DNA from: JAKIYB01 sp964590255
Lineage (GTDB): Bacteria > Armatimonadota > Hebobacteria > CAIYQO01
NCBI GenBank assembly: GCA_964590255.1
Contig: CAZPYA010000012.1
Location: 9,310-73,309 of the forward strand
Direction of reading: 5' to 3'
Length of the DNA stretch: 64,000 bases
The notes beneath the pieces are model-generated. The model was not told where the DNA came from, searched no databases, and was given only the letters and a program-made list of their open reading frames with translations. The position numbers were made by a program, and so were the translations under genes. Below are positions 50,111 to 58,913 of the stretch, one piece after another; position 1 is the stretch's first letter; the number at the start of each line of letters is the position of its first letter.

Positions 50111-51400
50111 ATGACTGACCAGTACCAACTTGAAACGCTGGCCTTGCATGGCGGACAGGAGCCGGATCCGGCGACGAATTCGCGCGCCGTGCCGATTTAC
50201 CAGACGACATCGTACGTCTTCGACAGCCCCGAACACGCCGCGGCGCTCTTTGGCCTGCAGCAGTTCGGCAATATCTACACGCGGCTGATGAATCCGACCA
50301 CCGATGTCTTCGAGAAGCGCGTAGCGCTGCTCGAGGGTGGCGCGGCGGCGTTGGGCGTAGCCTCCGGGCAGGCGGCGGAAATGGTGGCGCTGCTCACCAT
50401 TTGCAACGCCGGTGACAACATCGTCTCCTCGGCGTCGCTCTACGGCGGCAGCTACACGCTCTTCCGCTACACCTTCGCGAAGTTCGGTATCGAGGTGCGC
50501 TTCGCCGATCAGAGCGACCCGGCGAATATCGCCGTGTTGGTGGACGAAAAAACGAAAGCCATCTATACCGAGACCATCGGCAACCCGCGGCTGGATGTGG
50601 CCCCGCTGGAGGCGCTGGCGGAAATCGCTCACGCGCACAACATCCCGCTGGTCGTCGACAACACCTTCCCGTCGCCGTACCTGTGCCGTCCGCTGGAGTG
50701 GGGCGCCGACATCGTCATTCATTCGGCGACGAAATACCTGGGCGGCCACGGCACCTCCATCGGCGGCATCATCGTCGACAGCGGCAAGTTCGACTGGGGC
50801 AGCGGCAAATTCCCGATGTTCACCGAGCCGGATGCCAGCTACCACGACCTGGTATGGTGGGGCCTGCCCGAGCCGCTGAAGTCGCTGAGCTTCATCCTCA
50901 AAGCGCGGGTAAGTAGCCTGCGCGACATGGGGCCGGCGATCTCGCCGTTCAACAGCTTCCTCATCCTGCAAGGCATCGAGACGCTGCACCTGCGCATGCC
51001 GCGCCACAGCGAAAACGCGCTGGCGGTGGCGCGCTTCCTGCAGACCCACCCGCAGGTGAGCTGGGTCACCTACCCAGGCCTGGAGAATCACCCCACCTAC
51101 GCGCTGACGCAGCGCTACCTGCCCAACGGCGCGGGCGGCATGATCGGCTTCGGCATCAAAGGTGGCCTGGAAGCGGGCAAAACCTTCATCCGCAACGTGA
51201 AGCTGGCCTCGCACCTGGCCAACGTGGGCGACGCGAAAACGCTCGTCATCCACCCGGCCAGCACCACGCACTCCCAGCTCACCGAGAACGAGTTGGTCGC
51301 CGCCGGCGTCAGCTCCGACTTCATCCGCCTCTCGGTGGGCATCGAAGGCGTGAATGACATCATCGCCGACCTCGACCAGGCGCTGAATGCCACGGCGTAA
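50111..51400 (+). CDS. metY: O-acetylhomoserine sulfhydrylase
   Basis: PLP enzyme making homocysteine from O-acetylhomoserine and sulfide (direct sulfhydrylation). It is 429 aa. ETLALHGGQEPDPATNSRAVPIYQTTSYVF is the N-terminus typical of MetY. The PLP Lys is in IVIHSATKYLGGHGT. YTRLMNPTTDVFEKRVALLEGG, NPRLDVAPLEALAEIAH and HPASTTHSQLTENE are conserved. AAGGAG lies 6 nt before the ATG. It is monocistronic, ending at a bidirectional terminator. Confidence 0.93.
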   Translation: MTDQYQLETLALHGGQEPDPATNSRAVPIYQTTSYVFDSPEHAAALFGLQQFGNIYTRLMNPTTDVFEKRVALLEGGAAALGVASGQAAEMVALLTICNAGDNIVSSASLYGGSYTLFRYTFAKFGIEVRFADQSDPANIAVLVDEKTKAIYTETIGNPRLDVAPLEALAEIAHAHNIPLVVDNTFPSPYLCRPLEWGADIVIHSATKYLGGHGTSIGGIIVDSGKFDWGSGKFPMFTEPDASYHDLVWWGLPEPLKSLSFILKARVSSLRDMGPAISPFNSFLILQGIETLHLRMPRHSENALAVARFLQTHPQVSWVTYPGLENHPTYALTQRYLPNGAGGMIGFGIKGGLEAGKTFIRNVKLASHLANVGDAKTLVIHPASTTHSQLTENELVAAGVSSDFIRLSVGIEGVNDIIADLDQALNATA

Positions 51401-51429
51401 GGTAGGAAATAGGGATTGGGAAAACTGAA

Positions 51430-51464
51430 AAACGCTCCCCGCTCGTTTCGAGCGGGGAGCGTTT
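51430..51464. terminator. Bidirectional terminator after metY
   Basis: A 16-bp perfect stem AAACGCTCCCCGCTCG with a 3-nt loop between convergent genes; T/A-rich ends on both strands. Confidence 0.85.
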
Positions 51465-51499
51465 GCGTATGTGCCGAAAGCCGACCGCCGACCCCCACC

Positions 51500-52333
51500 T
51501 TACGTCGTTAGCGTCTTCTTGCTGCGCGTGAACTGCAGTTCCACGCTGGCATCGCGCTTTTCGAGCAAGGCGAGGCTCAGCTCGATGGCCTCTTCCGCCT
51601 CGTAGGTGCTCATGGTGCCGATGGTGACCATGTCGCAGTCGCGGATGGTGCTCCAGGCGAAGGCCAGGCCGGTGGGCGGCAGCAGGCGGCCGGCGGCCAG
51701 CGGTTTGATGGTCATCACCGGCTTCTTCGCGTTATGGATGACTTTCTGCACCCAGTCCGTCTCCACCTGGCACAGGAAGCCGGCGGCGTTATACGGCTGC
51801 ACGTAGCTCTCCACGTCGGCGCCACAGGCGTCGGCGCAGGTAATCGCCTCGGGCATGTGCGTGCTGAGGCCGGGGATCAGTCCGCCGTCGCGCACCAGGC
51901 GCAGCAATTCGCAGAGATCCGGCGCCAGCCGCTCGTTGGCGCGGTCCACTCGCGGGTCGGTGGTGCACATGTGCGGGTAGCAGAAGGTGGCGCCCCACGC
52001 CTTCGCCTGCTCTACCGTGCGCTTCCACTCGTCAAAATCGCCCACCGGGGTCCAGTGCGGGGTGGCCACCCACAGCATGGGCACGCCCACCCGCTGCTCG
52101 ACCTCGCGCAGCGCGGTCGAGACGAACTCGCTGCTGCCGCTCATGAAGGCGTTGCATCCCGCGCGGGCGAACACCTCGATCAGGTTCGCCGCCTTCTGCG
52201 GGGTATCAAACAACTCTTTAATGAAGCGGTCCTTCGCCTGGCTCGTGTGCGAAAAGCCCAGCATCCAGTTGCTGCCGCAAATCAAACGGGGCATCGAGAC
52301 GCCCCCAACCATCGTGCGCGGAAAACCCGACAT
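51500..52333 (-). CDS. Aldo-keto-reductase-like or luciferase-type TIM-barrel protein
   Basis: 277 aa. MPRLICGSNWMLGFSHTSQAKDRF, then repeated strand-helix units (ANLIEVFARAGCNAFMSG, GVPMLWVATPHWTPVG, AKAWGATFCYPHMC, GLSTHMPEAITCADACGADVESYVQPYNAAGF) and the ending TIGTMSTYEAEEAIELSLALLE. This ending resembles C-terminal regions of aldo-keto reductase relatives, but the catalytic Tyr/Lys tetrad is not obvious. Unknown function. ATG 52333 is preceded by GGGGGG; a long upstream extension runs into repeats. Confidence 0.5.
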   Translation of the reverse strand: MSGFPRTMVGGVSMPRLICGSNWMLGFSHTSQAKDRFIKELFDTPQKAANLIEVFARAGCNAFMSGSSEFVSTALREVEQRVGVPMLWVATPHWTPVGDFDEWKRTVEQAKAWGATFCYPHMCTTDPRVDRANERLAPDLCELLRLVRDGGLIPGLSTHMPEAITCADACGADVESYVQPYNAAGFLCQVETDWVQKVIHNAKKPVMTIKPLAAGRLLPPTGLAFAWSTIRDCDMVTIGTMSTYEAEEAIELSLALLEKRDASVELQFTRSKKTLTT

Positions 52334-52465
52334 GCCAACCCCCCGTGAAGATGTCAATACGAGCAAAAAGCTCCTGTTGCATAGCATACCCCACGCGGGC
52401 GGGGGATGCAAGAGCGGAGAAAGTAAAGATGCACTGCGATAATGACTGATTCGCTCATGCCACCG

Positions 52466-52534
52466 TTCTCTCCCCCTTCCCCCGTTCGCCACGCATGGCG
52501 AACGGGGGAGGGGGGGCGGGGGGATGGGGGCCGA
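52466..52534. repeat. GC-rich palindromic repeat copy
   Basis: CCCCCTTCCCCCGTTCGCC-acgcat-GGCGAACGGGGGAGGGGG (19-bp arms) followed by GGGGGATGGGGGCCGA, the outer-arm sequence of the 128-bp family. Confidence 0.78.
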
Positions 52535-52591
52535 CAACAGACCCATGAAAACATGATTACGCGGATCTGTAGTAAAGAGTTCTTCACAATT

Positions 52592-52824
52592 TATCACAAC
52601 GCATCTGAATAAATGCGCTTTGACATCTGAATGTCGCTACAAGGAGTGACACAACCGCGGCCTCTGACGACAATGCGTCACGGTGACATCCCGTTTCCGC
52701 AAGATTTGTCCGCGCAGGCGGACAACCGGCCGACAGGCCCGCCAGGTGGGGATTTCAATCCCCGGCTAAGGAATGCAAAGCACCAAACATATGTGAAGAG
52801 CATTTATTCAGATGCATTGCGATA
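52592..52824. mobile_element. Putative 233-bp MITE-like element
   Basis: Imperfect terminal inverted repeats of about 33 bp: core GCATCTGAATAAATGC at 52600-52615 and its exact complement at 52800-52815, extended outwards by TATC.CAA. A TA dinucleotide flanks each end. No ORF inside. This matches a non-autonomous element of an IS630/Tc1-like (TA target) family. Confidence 0.62.
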
Positions 52825-52878
52825 TAGCGAAAACAGGTGACCTTGCCCCCGCCGTCGCCGGCGGGGGGATTCAACGCT

Positions 52879-53970
52879 TCACACCACTTCCGTATACCGG
52901 TGTACCGGCATCGGCCGTCCCGGGCTCAGGCTGTGCATGGCGGTCACCCTGGCGGTGATGCCGGCCAGCGCGCCGAGAACCGATTCCACGATGCCCTGCA
53001 GTGCCTCCGGCGTCATCTCCACGCGGGCGTTGACTGTGAGGGTGGCGGCCGTCGGTGCGCCAACGATGGCGCCGCGCGCGGCAATCGTCCCGCCCGTCGA
53101 GGTCAGGTTGGCGACCATTTGCCCGCCCGCGGTGTGCAAAGACACCTTCGCGTGGGCAATCTCGGCATGGCGCGCCGCGGCCGCCTGCTGGATGCCCGCC
53201 AGCACGCCGGTGGCGACGGCGGTCCAGTCCACCGGGCGCTGCGCGGTCAGCTCCACGGTGGCATTCAGCCAGCCCAGCACCGCCTCGCCTTCGGCATAAA
53301 CGTCGTAATCCACCTCTACGATATGCTGGCCCACCGGCGCCCCCGCCAGCACCGCGTCTAGCCATTCGGACACGCCGTCGTCGTTTAACGCGGAGATGGC
53401 GCGGATGGGCGTGTCGGGGAAGGCGTCGGCGGCCGCCGCCAGCAGTTCCGCTTTGTCAGCGGCGTCCAGCGTATCAACCTTGTTCAGCACGATCAGGTCG
53501 GCCTCTTCGAGCTGCTTGCGCAGGATGTAGCGCGCTGAGGCATGCAGCGGGCTTTGCCGCCGCGGCTCCAGCACTTCCCACAGCCGCTCGGGGTCCACCA
53601 GCACGGAGAACGGCGTCAGCGCATACTGGTCGCCATGCAGCTCTTTGATCGGCTGCAGCACGGTGGCGGAGAGGTCGGTGCAACTGCCCACCGGTTCGCC
53701 GATGATAATGTCCGGATTTGACTCTGTCACCAGCGCGTCGGCGGTCTCGATCAACTGGCCGAAGCGGCAGCAGAAACACCCGCCGGCAATCTCCTCCACG
53801 GTCAGGCCCAGATCGCGCAGGAAGCCGGTGTCCACCAGGTCGGCGGCCTGGTCATTAGTGATCAGGCCGACGGTTTTCTGCCGGTGCAGCAGGTGCTTCG
53901 CCGCCTGGCCCAGCAGGGTGGTTTTGCCGGCGCCCAGAAAACCGCCGACGAGGATCATGGTGGTCGCCAT
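52879..53970 (-). CDS. CobW/P47K-family GTPase (metallochaperone-like)
   Basis: 363 aa. P-loop MILVGGFLGAGKTTLL, the GCxCC metal motif GGCFCCRF, IIIGEPVGSCTDL (in place of the usual E-x-x-G), and NKVD. A C-terminal CobW_C-like beta region follows. Family members deliver Zn, Co or other metals. The canonical metal-binding His tail is absent. GGAG precedes ATG 53970. It is 19 nt after glpF, so co-transcribed; a link between metal supply and glycerol uptake is only inference. Confidence 0.85.
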   Translation of the reverse strand: MATTMILVGGFLGAGKTTLLGQAAKHLLHRQKTVGLITNDQAADLVDTGFLRDLGLTVEEIAGGCFCCRFGQLIETADALVTESNPDIIIGEPVGSCTDLSATVLQPIKELHGDQYALTPFSVLVDPERLWEVLEPRRQSPLHASARYILRKQLEEADLIVLNKVDTLDAADKAELLAAAADAFPDTPIRAISALNDDGVSEWLDAVLAGAPVGQHIVEVDYDVYAEGEAVLGWLNATVELTAQRPVDWTAVATGVLAGIQQAAAARHAEIAHAKVSLHTAGGQMVANLTSTGGTIAARGAIVGAPTAATLTVNARVEMTPEALQGIVESVLGALAGITARVTAMHSLSPGRPMPVHRYTEVV

Positions 53971-53989
53971 ACTCGTCTCCTTTGCTCGC

Positions 53990-54862
53990 TTATACGTGAT
54001 GGGCCACGACGTCAGCCGGCATCGTTCCCGATGTGGATGCCTCCGCGCCGACGCGTGCCTCGCGATACAGCAGGTGCGCCAAGCCGGCGCCGAGGGGGCC
54101 GCCGATGAGCGGCGCCACGATATACACCCAGATCGCGCTCCACTGCGGCCCCGGGATGGCCACGCCCTCCCAGCCGGCGAAGAACGCGATAATGCGCGGG
54201 CCGAAGTCGCGGGCGGGGTTCAACCCGGCCTGGCTGATCGGCGACAGCAGGCTGATGATCGCCGCTACCGTCAACCCGATGAGCGCCGGGGTGATGCTGC
54301 TATTGGCGCGGCCGGCGTTGCGCGTGTCGGTGAGGAAAAAGACCACGAACGCCAGCATGCCGGTGCCGATGGCCTCCGCCAGCATGCCCATGGGCAGCGT
54401 CACTGCCTGCAGCGCGGGCACGGACGCCAGCATCGCCGGGTTGGGGGCGTATTCGCCGAACATCATGGCGGACAATTCGCTGCCCGGCTGCCCGCGCACA
54501 ATGCCGTGCGCCGCCTCAAAGGCGTCAATGAGCGGATGCACCAGCACAAAGAGCAGGCCGGAGGCAAAGGCCGCACCGATCGTTTGCGCCAGCATGTAGG
54601 GCAGCACGCGCCGCCAGGGGAAGCCGCGGAAGAGCGCGCACGAGAGGGTGATCGCCGGGTTCAAGTGCGCGTCGGAGGCCGCGCGCGTGGCAATAATCGC
54701 CAGCGTCACGCCGATGGCCCACACCACCGCCACCTGCCACAATCCGACCTGCGCGCCGGTCAACACCGCCGCCATCACCACGCCCGTGCCAAAGAAGACG
54801 ATGATGCCCGTGCCGACCCCTTCGGCCACATAAGCCCGCCAGGCACAATCACAGCGCATCAT
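53990..54862 (-). CDS. glpF: Aquaglyceroporin / glycerol facilitator
   Basis: 290 aa, six membrane helices and the two NPA boxes HLNPAITLSCAL and GLNPARDFGPR. The Asp after the second NPAR is typical of glycerol-conducting channels rather than pure water channels. GGGG lies before the first of two ATGs at 54862. The promoter has a 21-bp dyad over the -10 box. Confidence 0.92.
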   Translation of the reverse strand: MMRCDCAWRAYVAEGVGTGIIVFFGTGVVMAAVLTGAQVGLWQVAVVWAIGVTLAIIATRAASDAHLNPAITLSCALFRGFPWRRVLPYMLAQTIGAAFASGLLFVLVHPLIDAFEAAHGIVRGQPGSELSAMMFGEYAPNPAMLASVPALQAVTLPMGMLAEAIGTGMLAFVVFFLTDTRNAGRANSSITPALIGLTVAAIISLLSPISQAGLNPARDFGPRIIAFFAGWEGVAIPGPQWSAIWVYIVAPLIGGPLGAGLAHLLYREARVGAEASTSGTMPADVVAHHV

Positions 54863-54894
54863 GTGTCCCCTTTCCGGCTAGAGCACTAGCGCAA

Positions 54895-54937
54895 CTAATA
54901 TACAAAGTATAGTAGACGGCAAGGGCGATGCTGTCAA
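54895..54937 (-). promoter_or_regulatory. glpF-cobW promoter with overlapping 21-bp dyad
   Basis: Minus-strand TTGACA (54937-54932) and TACTAT (54914-54909), 17 nt apart. The dyad CTAaTATACaaaGTATAgTAG (54895-54915, 8 of 9 positions symmetrical per arm) covers the -10 and start region, where a repressor would act. Confidence 0.68.
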
Positions 54938-54981
54938 GGGGGCAATTGATAAATTTGGTAAAGATTTTGAGGATCGGGTAG

Positions 54982-56100
54982 TCAGTGCAATGCTGCCACC
55001 AGCCGCCCCACCGCCTCCGCCGCGTCCGCCAGGTTGCCGGCTGTCTCGTCGATGGCCTCGAACAGCTCCTGCGGGTGCTGGCTGATGGACAACAGCGCGG
55101 TGAAGCCGTGCCCATACAGGCGGTGCCAGTCGTCCATCAGCGCGCCGGACAGTGCCACACACGGCACGCCCGCTGCCGCGCAGCGCGCCGCCACCGCCAC
55201 GGGCAGCTTGCCATACGCCGTCTGCTCGTCGGTGCGCCCCTCGCCGGTGAGGCAGCAGGCCGCGCCCGCCAGGTGCGCGTCCAGCCGCGACAGCTCGATG
55301 GCCAGCGCCGCCCCCGGTTGAAACGTCGCGCCCAGGTACGCCAGCAGCGCGAAGCCCAATCCCCCCGCCGCCCCCGCGCCCGGCTCCGCCGACAGGTCGC
55401 GCCCCAGCGCCCGCGCGCTCATCGCCGCGAAGTGCCGCAGTCCCGCGTCCAGTATCTCGACGTCGCTCTCCGACGCCCCCTTCTGCGGCGCGAAGGTGGA
55501 GGCCGCGCCCGTGGGGCCGAAGAGCGGGTTCGTCACGTCGCACGCGGCGATGATCTCGATCTGCGGCACGGCGCCCGGCACGATGCGCGCCACCTGCCCC
55601 AGCGACCGCCCCACCGGCGGCAGTTCCGCGTCGTCGGCGTCCAGAAAACGCCACCCCAGCGCCGCCAGCATCCCCATGCCGCCGTCATTCGTGCCGCTGC
55701 CGCCCAGCCCGACCACCACCCGCCGCGCGCCCGCCGCTTCCGCCGCCCGCAGCAACTCGCCCACGCCGTATGACGTGGTGTGCAGCGGCGACCGCTGCCC
55801 CGCCGGCACCAGCCCCAACCCGCACGCCTGCGCCGACTCCACCACCGCCGTCGCCCCGCCGTCCAGCAACACCAGCTCAGCCTCGACCCCCTCGAATAAC
55901 GGCCCCGTCACCGCCACCGCCCGCGCCGTGCCGCCCCCCGCCAACCGCATCGCCGCCGCGAACCCCTCGCCGCCATCCGACAACGGGCACGCGACAACCG
56001 CCATCCCCGCCACCCGCGCCAACCCCCGCGCCGCAGCCCCACACGCCTCTGCCGCGGAGAGCGCCCCCTTGAATGAATCAAATGCCAGCACAATTTTCAT
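54982..56100 (-). CDS. garK: Glycerate kinase (GarK/GlxK type)
   Basis: 372 aa. MKIVLAFDSFKGALSAAEACGAAARGL, CPLSDGGEGFAAAMRLA, VGLGGSGTNDGGMGMLAALGWRFLDAD and LLSISQHPQELFEAIDETAGNLAD define the glycerate kinase type-1 family, which phosphorylates glycerate to phosphoglycerate. ATG 56100 with AGGAA 6 nt upstream. It is followed after a promoter by glpF; both would feed three-carbon metabolism. Confidence 0.92.
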   Translation of the reverse strand: MKIVLAFDSFKGALSAAEACGAAARGLARVAGMAVVACPLSDGGEGFAAAMRLAGGGTARAVAVTGPLFEGVEAELVLLDGGATAVVESAQACGLGLVPAGQRSPLHTTSYGVGELLRAAEAAGARRVVVGLGGSGTNDGGMGMLAALGWRFLDADDAELPPVGRSLGQVARIVPGAVPQIEIIAACDVTNPLFGPTGAASTFAPQKGASESDVEILDAGLRHFAAMSARALGRDLSAEPGAGAAGGLGFALLAYLGATFQPGAALAIELSRLDAHLAGAACCLTGEGRTDEQTAYGKLPVAVAARCAAAGVPCVALSGALMDDWHRLYGHGFTALLSISQHPQELFEAIDETAGNLADAAEAVGRLVAALH

Positions 56101-56114
56101 AGTGTTCCTGTTAC

Positions 56115-56241
56115 CGGCCCCCATCCCCGGCCCTTCCCCCGTGCCCTTCGCTACGCTACGTGCACAGGGGAAGGGTGTCTCTATCTACTCTCCCTTCCCC
56201 CGTGCCCGCCGGCACGGGGGAAGGGCCGGGGATGGGGGCCG
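56115..56241. repeat. 127-bp nested palindromic element (family copy)
   Basis: Perfect 31-nt outer arms (56115-56145 with 56211-56241, starting CGGCCCCCATCCCC) and an inner dyad AGGGGAAGGG/CCCTTCCCCC. It lies between the DUF4838 gene and the glycerate kinase gene. Confidence 0.92.
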
Positions 56242-56259
56242 ATCATATGAAGGGGTTTA

Positions 56260-58698
56260 TTAATCCCGCTCCACCGTCACCACCTGCTTGAACGTCACCC
56301 GCTCCCCCGGCGCCAAATCCAGGTATGGCGACCGGATATCCAGCCCCAGTACCCCGCTGCGCCCTTCGCGTCCGAGAATCGCCCGCTCGATTGGCCCCGT
56401 CCACGCGTGGCCCAGTCGCAAGCCGTCTCCTTCTACCCACCAGGTGCCCGCGGGCAGGTGCGCGCCTTCCAATATGCGCGCCTGGCCAAGGGTGTCGGGG
56501 AGGGCGTCCCACGCCAGCCGCTGCTCCTGCTCGGTATCGGCGAAGCGCGTTGACGCGCCCGCCGCCAACAGGTGCAGACACGAACCCCAGGACACGTGCC
56601 GCGTGCCCTTCTCGCGGTTGATTAACGTGCTTGAGATGAGCAGCGAGTCTTCCGCCACCAGGTATTCCCGCGTCACCCGCAGCCCCTCCGGTAGATTCGC
56701 CGTCACCCGGAATGCCTGCTCATCCAGCCGCTCCCCGCGGTACCGTTCCGTGAACCCGTAATTCGTATACGCGTGTAAACTCACGATCTCTGCATATCCC
56801 TCCGACATCGGGTAGGGAACCCACGCGTTTTCCGGGTCCGGCGGTGCCAGCCACTGCCGGCCGCCCAGATGCAGCTCCAGCAGCCGCCCACCCAGGTTCG
56901 GCACGATGGCCGCCGCCGCGTCGTCGTCGCGAATCCACTCCACGGGATGCTGGTCAAAACGGTTACGCAAGATCGCCGCCGTGACCTCGAACGGCGCGCC
57001 TTCGCGAATCCGCCGCATCCCGGCGCCGGTGAACGTCGTCAGCATGCCGTCTAGATCGCGACGGTTCTCATCGGTAGCCGGGCCGGCGTAGACGTCGCTC
57101 GTGCGCTGGAATTCCCCGCCGATGCGCCACAGCCGCGCGTAGTCCAGTCCTGCACGCAGCAGGCGCACCCGCTTGCGCTCCGCCCCGCTGGTTGCCGCCT
57201 CGCCCTCCGCCAGCGCCGCGTCCGCCCGCGGGATAATGTCGCCGTCAAAGAGCGGGCCCGTCGGCGGGTCATACAGGCTGGGGTGCAGCGTGCGGTCTTC
57301 GCGCACCCGGTCATGAAAAAGGTCGAGATACCGTCGCACCGCCGGCGCCGCCGCGCCGTAGTACGCCCCCAGGAACTCGTCGATGAGTCCCCACGCGTCC
57401 CCGTCGGGGTTCCACAGTAGCTTGCTGATGAGCCACCCGCGCAGCGGCATCGACTCGCCGCCGCCGCCGTCCTCGCCCATGCCCTGCATGAACACGCCGC
57501 ACACGCCGGTGTCGCGATAAAGCTTGATGTTCGCCGGCAGCTCGTCAAAATTCGGCATCGCCAGCGGGTAGTGCGCGAAGTCGGTGCAGTAGTGCCAGAT
57601 ATACATCTGGTCCGTCACCCGCCCCCACGCCTCCAGCGCGCGCAGGAAGCGCGCGCTCTCCGGGTGGTCGCAGGCGCCGTAGCCGTGCCCCTGGCAGCAG
57701 CGGATGGAGCACAATCGCACCCGCACGTTGGGGTGGGGGACGACGTGCTTCGGCGCGTCCAGCGTGTACCAGTAGGCCAATGTGTCGATGAGTTTATCGG
57801 GGAACTCCCGCGATGTCCGCTCCGCCACCGCGTTCACAAAGCGGATGAGCGGCCCGGATTCCGACTCCTCCTCTGCGACGACCTTCCGGCAGGCCGGGCA
57901 CGCGCACGGCCCTTCCCAGTCGTTCTGCGACACCGAGAAAATCGTCGCCCGCGGGTTGGCGCGCATGTGCGCTAATACGCGCTCGGTCACGATGCGCAGC
58001 ACGTCTGGGTGCGTCAGGCACAGCTCGCCCATCTCCGCCCGGCGCACGCCGTCGATGAGGCTGTAATACTCGGGGTGGGTCGGAAAGAACTCCGCCGGCG
58101 GCATCAGCGTATAAAAGGTATGCACGAACAGGCCGTAGTCCACATGCCCGCCCATGTAGTCCGGCACCGGCGTGTACCAGCCGTTCATGCGGTTGCGCTG
58201 CCACCACACGGGGTCGCTGCCGTCCCAGATATACATGTCGCGGAATTCAAACGCCGGCGCCTCGGTCTTGCGGATGGCCGGCAGCGCCACGTTCCGCCGC
58301 CGCGGAATGCGCGTCAACTCCGGCGTGTACCACCGGCACCCCAGCGACTCCAGCAGGTCATACACGCCGTACAATACCCCGCGCGGCCCCCCGCCCAGCA
58401 GATACAGGTTGCCGCCGCGGCTCTCCAGGTGAAACGCCTCCGCGCCCAGGGAAGGGGAGATGCCCGCCGCCGCCGCCGCTTCCCGGTCGTTCAGGTAAAT
58501 CGTCGGCCCGCGCATGTCGCCGCGGCTCCGCGCGTCGATCCGCTGGTACGGCCCCGCCCCCGCCATGGCATACAGGTGCCGCCGCAGCTCCTCCGCCGCA
58601 TACTCCTCCGCCGCCGGCGCATTCGTCCGCCCCCTGATCACCGCCACAGGATACCCGCTCTGAATCAACGGCAACGCCCGCTCGCTCGACAATACCAT
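56260..58698 (-). CDS. DUF4838 protein with glycosidase-like N-terminal domain
   Basis: 812 aa. Residues 20-130 resemble the non-catalytic N-terminal domain of GH67/GH20-type enzymes (PAAEEYAAEELRRHLYAM, GGGPRGVLYGVYDLLESLGCRWYTPE). The DUF4838 barrel has HPEYYSLIDG, FSVSQNDWEGPCACPACRKVVAEE (the CxCPxC signature) and RFVNAVAERTSREFPDKLIDTLAYWYT. A C-terminal beta domain follows. A carbohydrate-active role is likely but no substrate is known. I chose ATG 58698, which follows GAGGTGGG; a 29-residue upstream extension starts within a GC-rich repeat. Confidence 0.78.
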   Translation of the reverse strand: MVLSSERALPLIQSGYPVAVIRGRTNAPAAEEYAAEELRRHLYAMAGAGPYQRIDARSRGDMRGPTIYLNDREAAAAAGISPSLGAEAFHLESRGGNLYLLGGGPRGVLYGVYDLLESLGCRWYTPELTRIPRRRNVALPAIRKTEAPAFEFRDMYIWDGSDPVWWQRNRMNGWYTPVPDYMGGHVDYGLFVHTFYTLMPPAEFFPTHPEYYSLIDGVRRAEMGELCLTHPDVLRIVTERVLAHMRANPRATIFSVSQNDWEGPCACPACRKVVAEEESESGPLIRFVNAVAERTSREFPDKLIDTLAYWYTLDAPKHVVPHPNVRVRLCSIRCCQGHGYGACDHPESARFLRALEAWGRVTDQMYIWHYCTDFAHYPLAMPNFDELPANIKLYRDTGVCGVFMQGMGEDGGGGESMPLRGWLISKLLWNPDGDAWGLIDEFLGAYYGAAAPAVRRYLDLFHDRVREDRTLHPSLYDPPTGPLFDGDIIPRADAALAEGEAATSGAERKRVRLLRAGLDYARLWRIGGEFQRTSDVYAGPATDENRRDLDGMLTTFTGAGMRRIREGAPFEVTAAILRNRFDQHPVEWIRDDDAAAAIVPNLGGRLLELHLGGRQWLAPPDPENAWVPYPMSEGYAEIVSLHAYTNYGFTERYRGERLDEQAFRVTANLPEGLRVTREYLVAEDSLLISSTLINREKGTRHVSWGSCLHLLAAGASTRFADTEQEQRLAWDALPDTLGQARILEGAHLPAGTWWVEGDGLRLGHAWTGPIERAILGREGRSGVLGLDIRSPYLDLAPGERVTFKQVVTVERD

Positions 58699-58782
58699 AT
58701 CCCCCACCTCACAACCCGGAATACCGCCATCTTCGCCGCCACCCCCCAACCTCCTGTCCCGGTAATCGAAATTAGCCACATT

Positions 58783-58830
58783 CACCCCCTCTCCTCGGGG
58801 AGAGGGGGCTGTGGGGTGAGGGGACGTATC
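58783..58830. repeat. GC-rich palindromic repeat (partial)
   Basis: TTCACCCCCTCTCCTCGGGG then AGAGGGGGCTGTGGGGTGAGGGG; an inverted repeat like the copy at 36070. Confidence 0.7.
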
Positions 58831-58884
58831 GGCATTCCGCCTGCTGATATGAGCGACCGCGCGCCTCGCGCGTGCCCCCGCCGC

Positions 58885-58913
58885 TTGCGTTCAACTCGAA
58901 AACCCGGTACACT
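58885..58913 (+). promoter_or_regulatory. Helicase promoter, long leader
   Basis: TTGCGT (58885-58890) and TACACT (58908-58913), 17 nt apart. The predicted start is about 58920, leaving a 340-nt untranslated leader, as is common for cold-induced DEAD-box genes. Confidence 0.5.

Larger units (their letters stand above)
52334..52878. other. Intergenic region with two kinds of mobile-looking repeat
   Basis: 545 nt holding a GC-rich palindrome (52466-52534) and the 233-bp element 52592-52824. I see no convincing gene; short frames lack ribosome sites. Confidence 0.7.

Noticed and set aside
52631..52840. Short plus-strand frame inside the MITE-like element
   Set aside because: It spans the inverted end, has no recognised product and no conserved codon pattern.
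58699..58785. 29-codon N-terminal extension of the DUF4838 gene
   Set aside because: It begins within a GC-rich dispersed repeat, while ATG 58698 has its own GAGGTGGG site.
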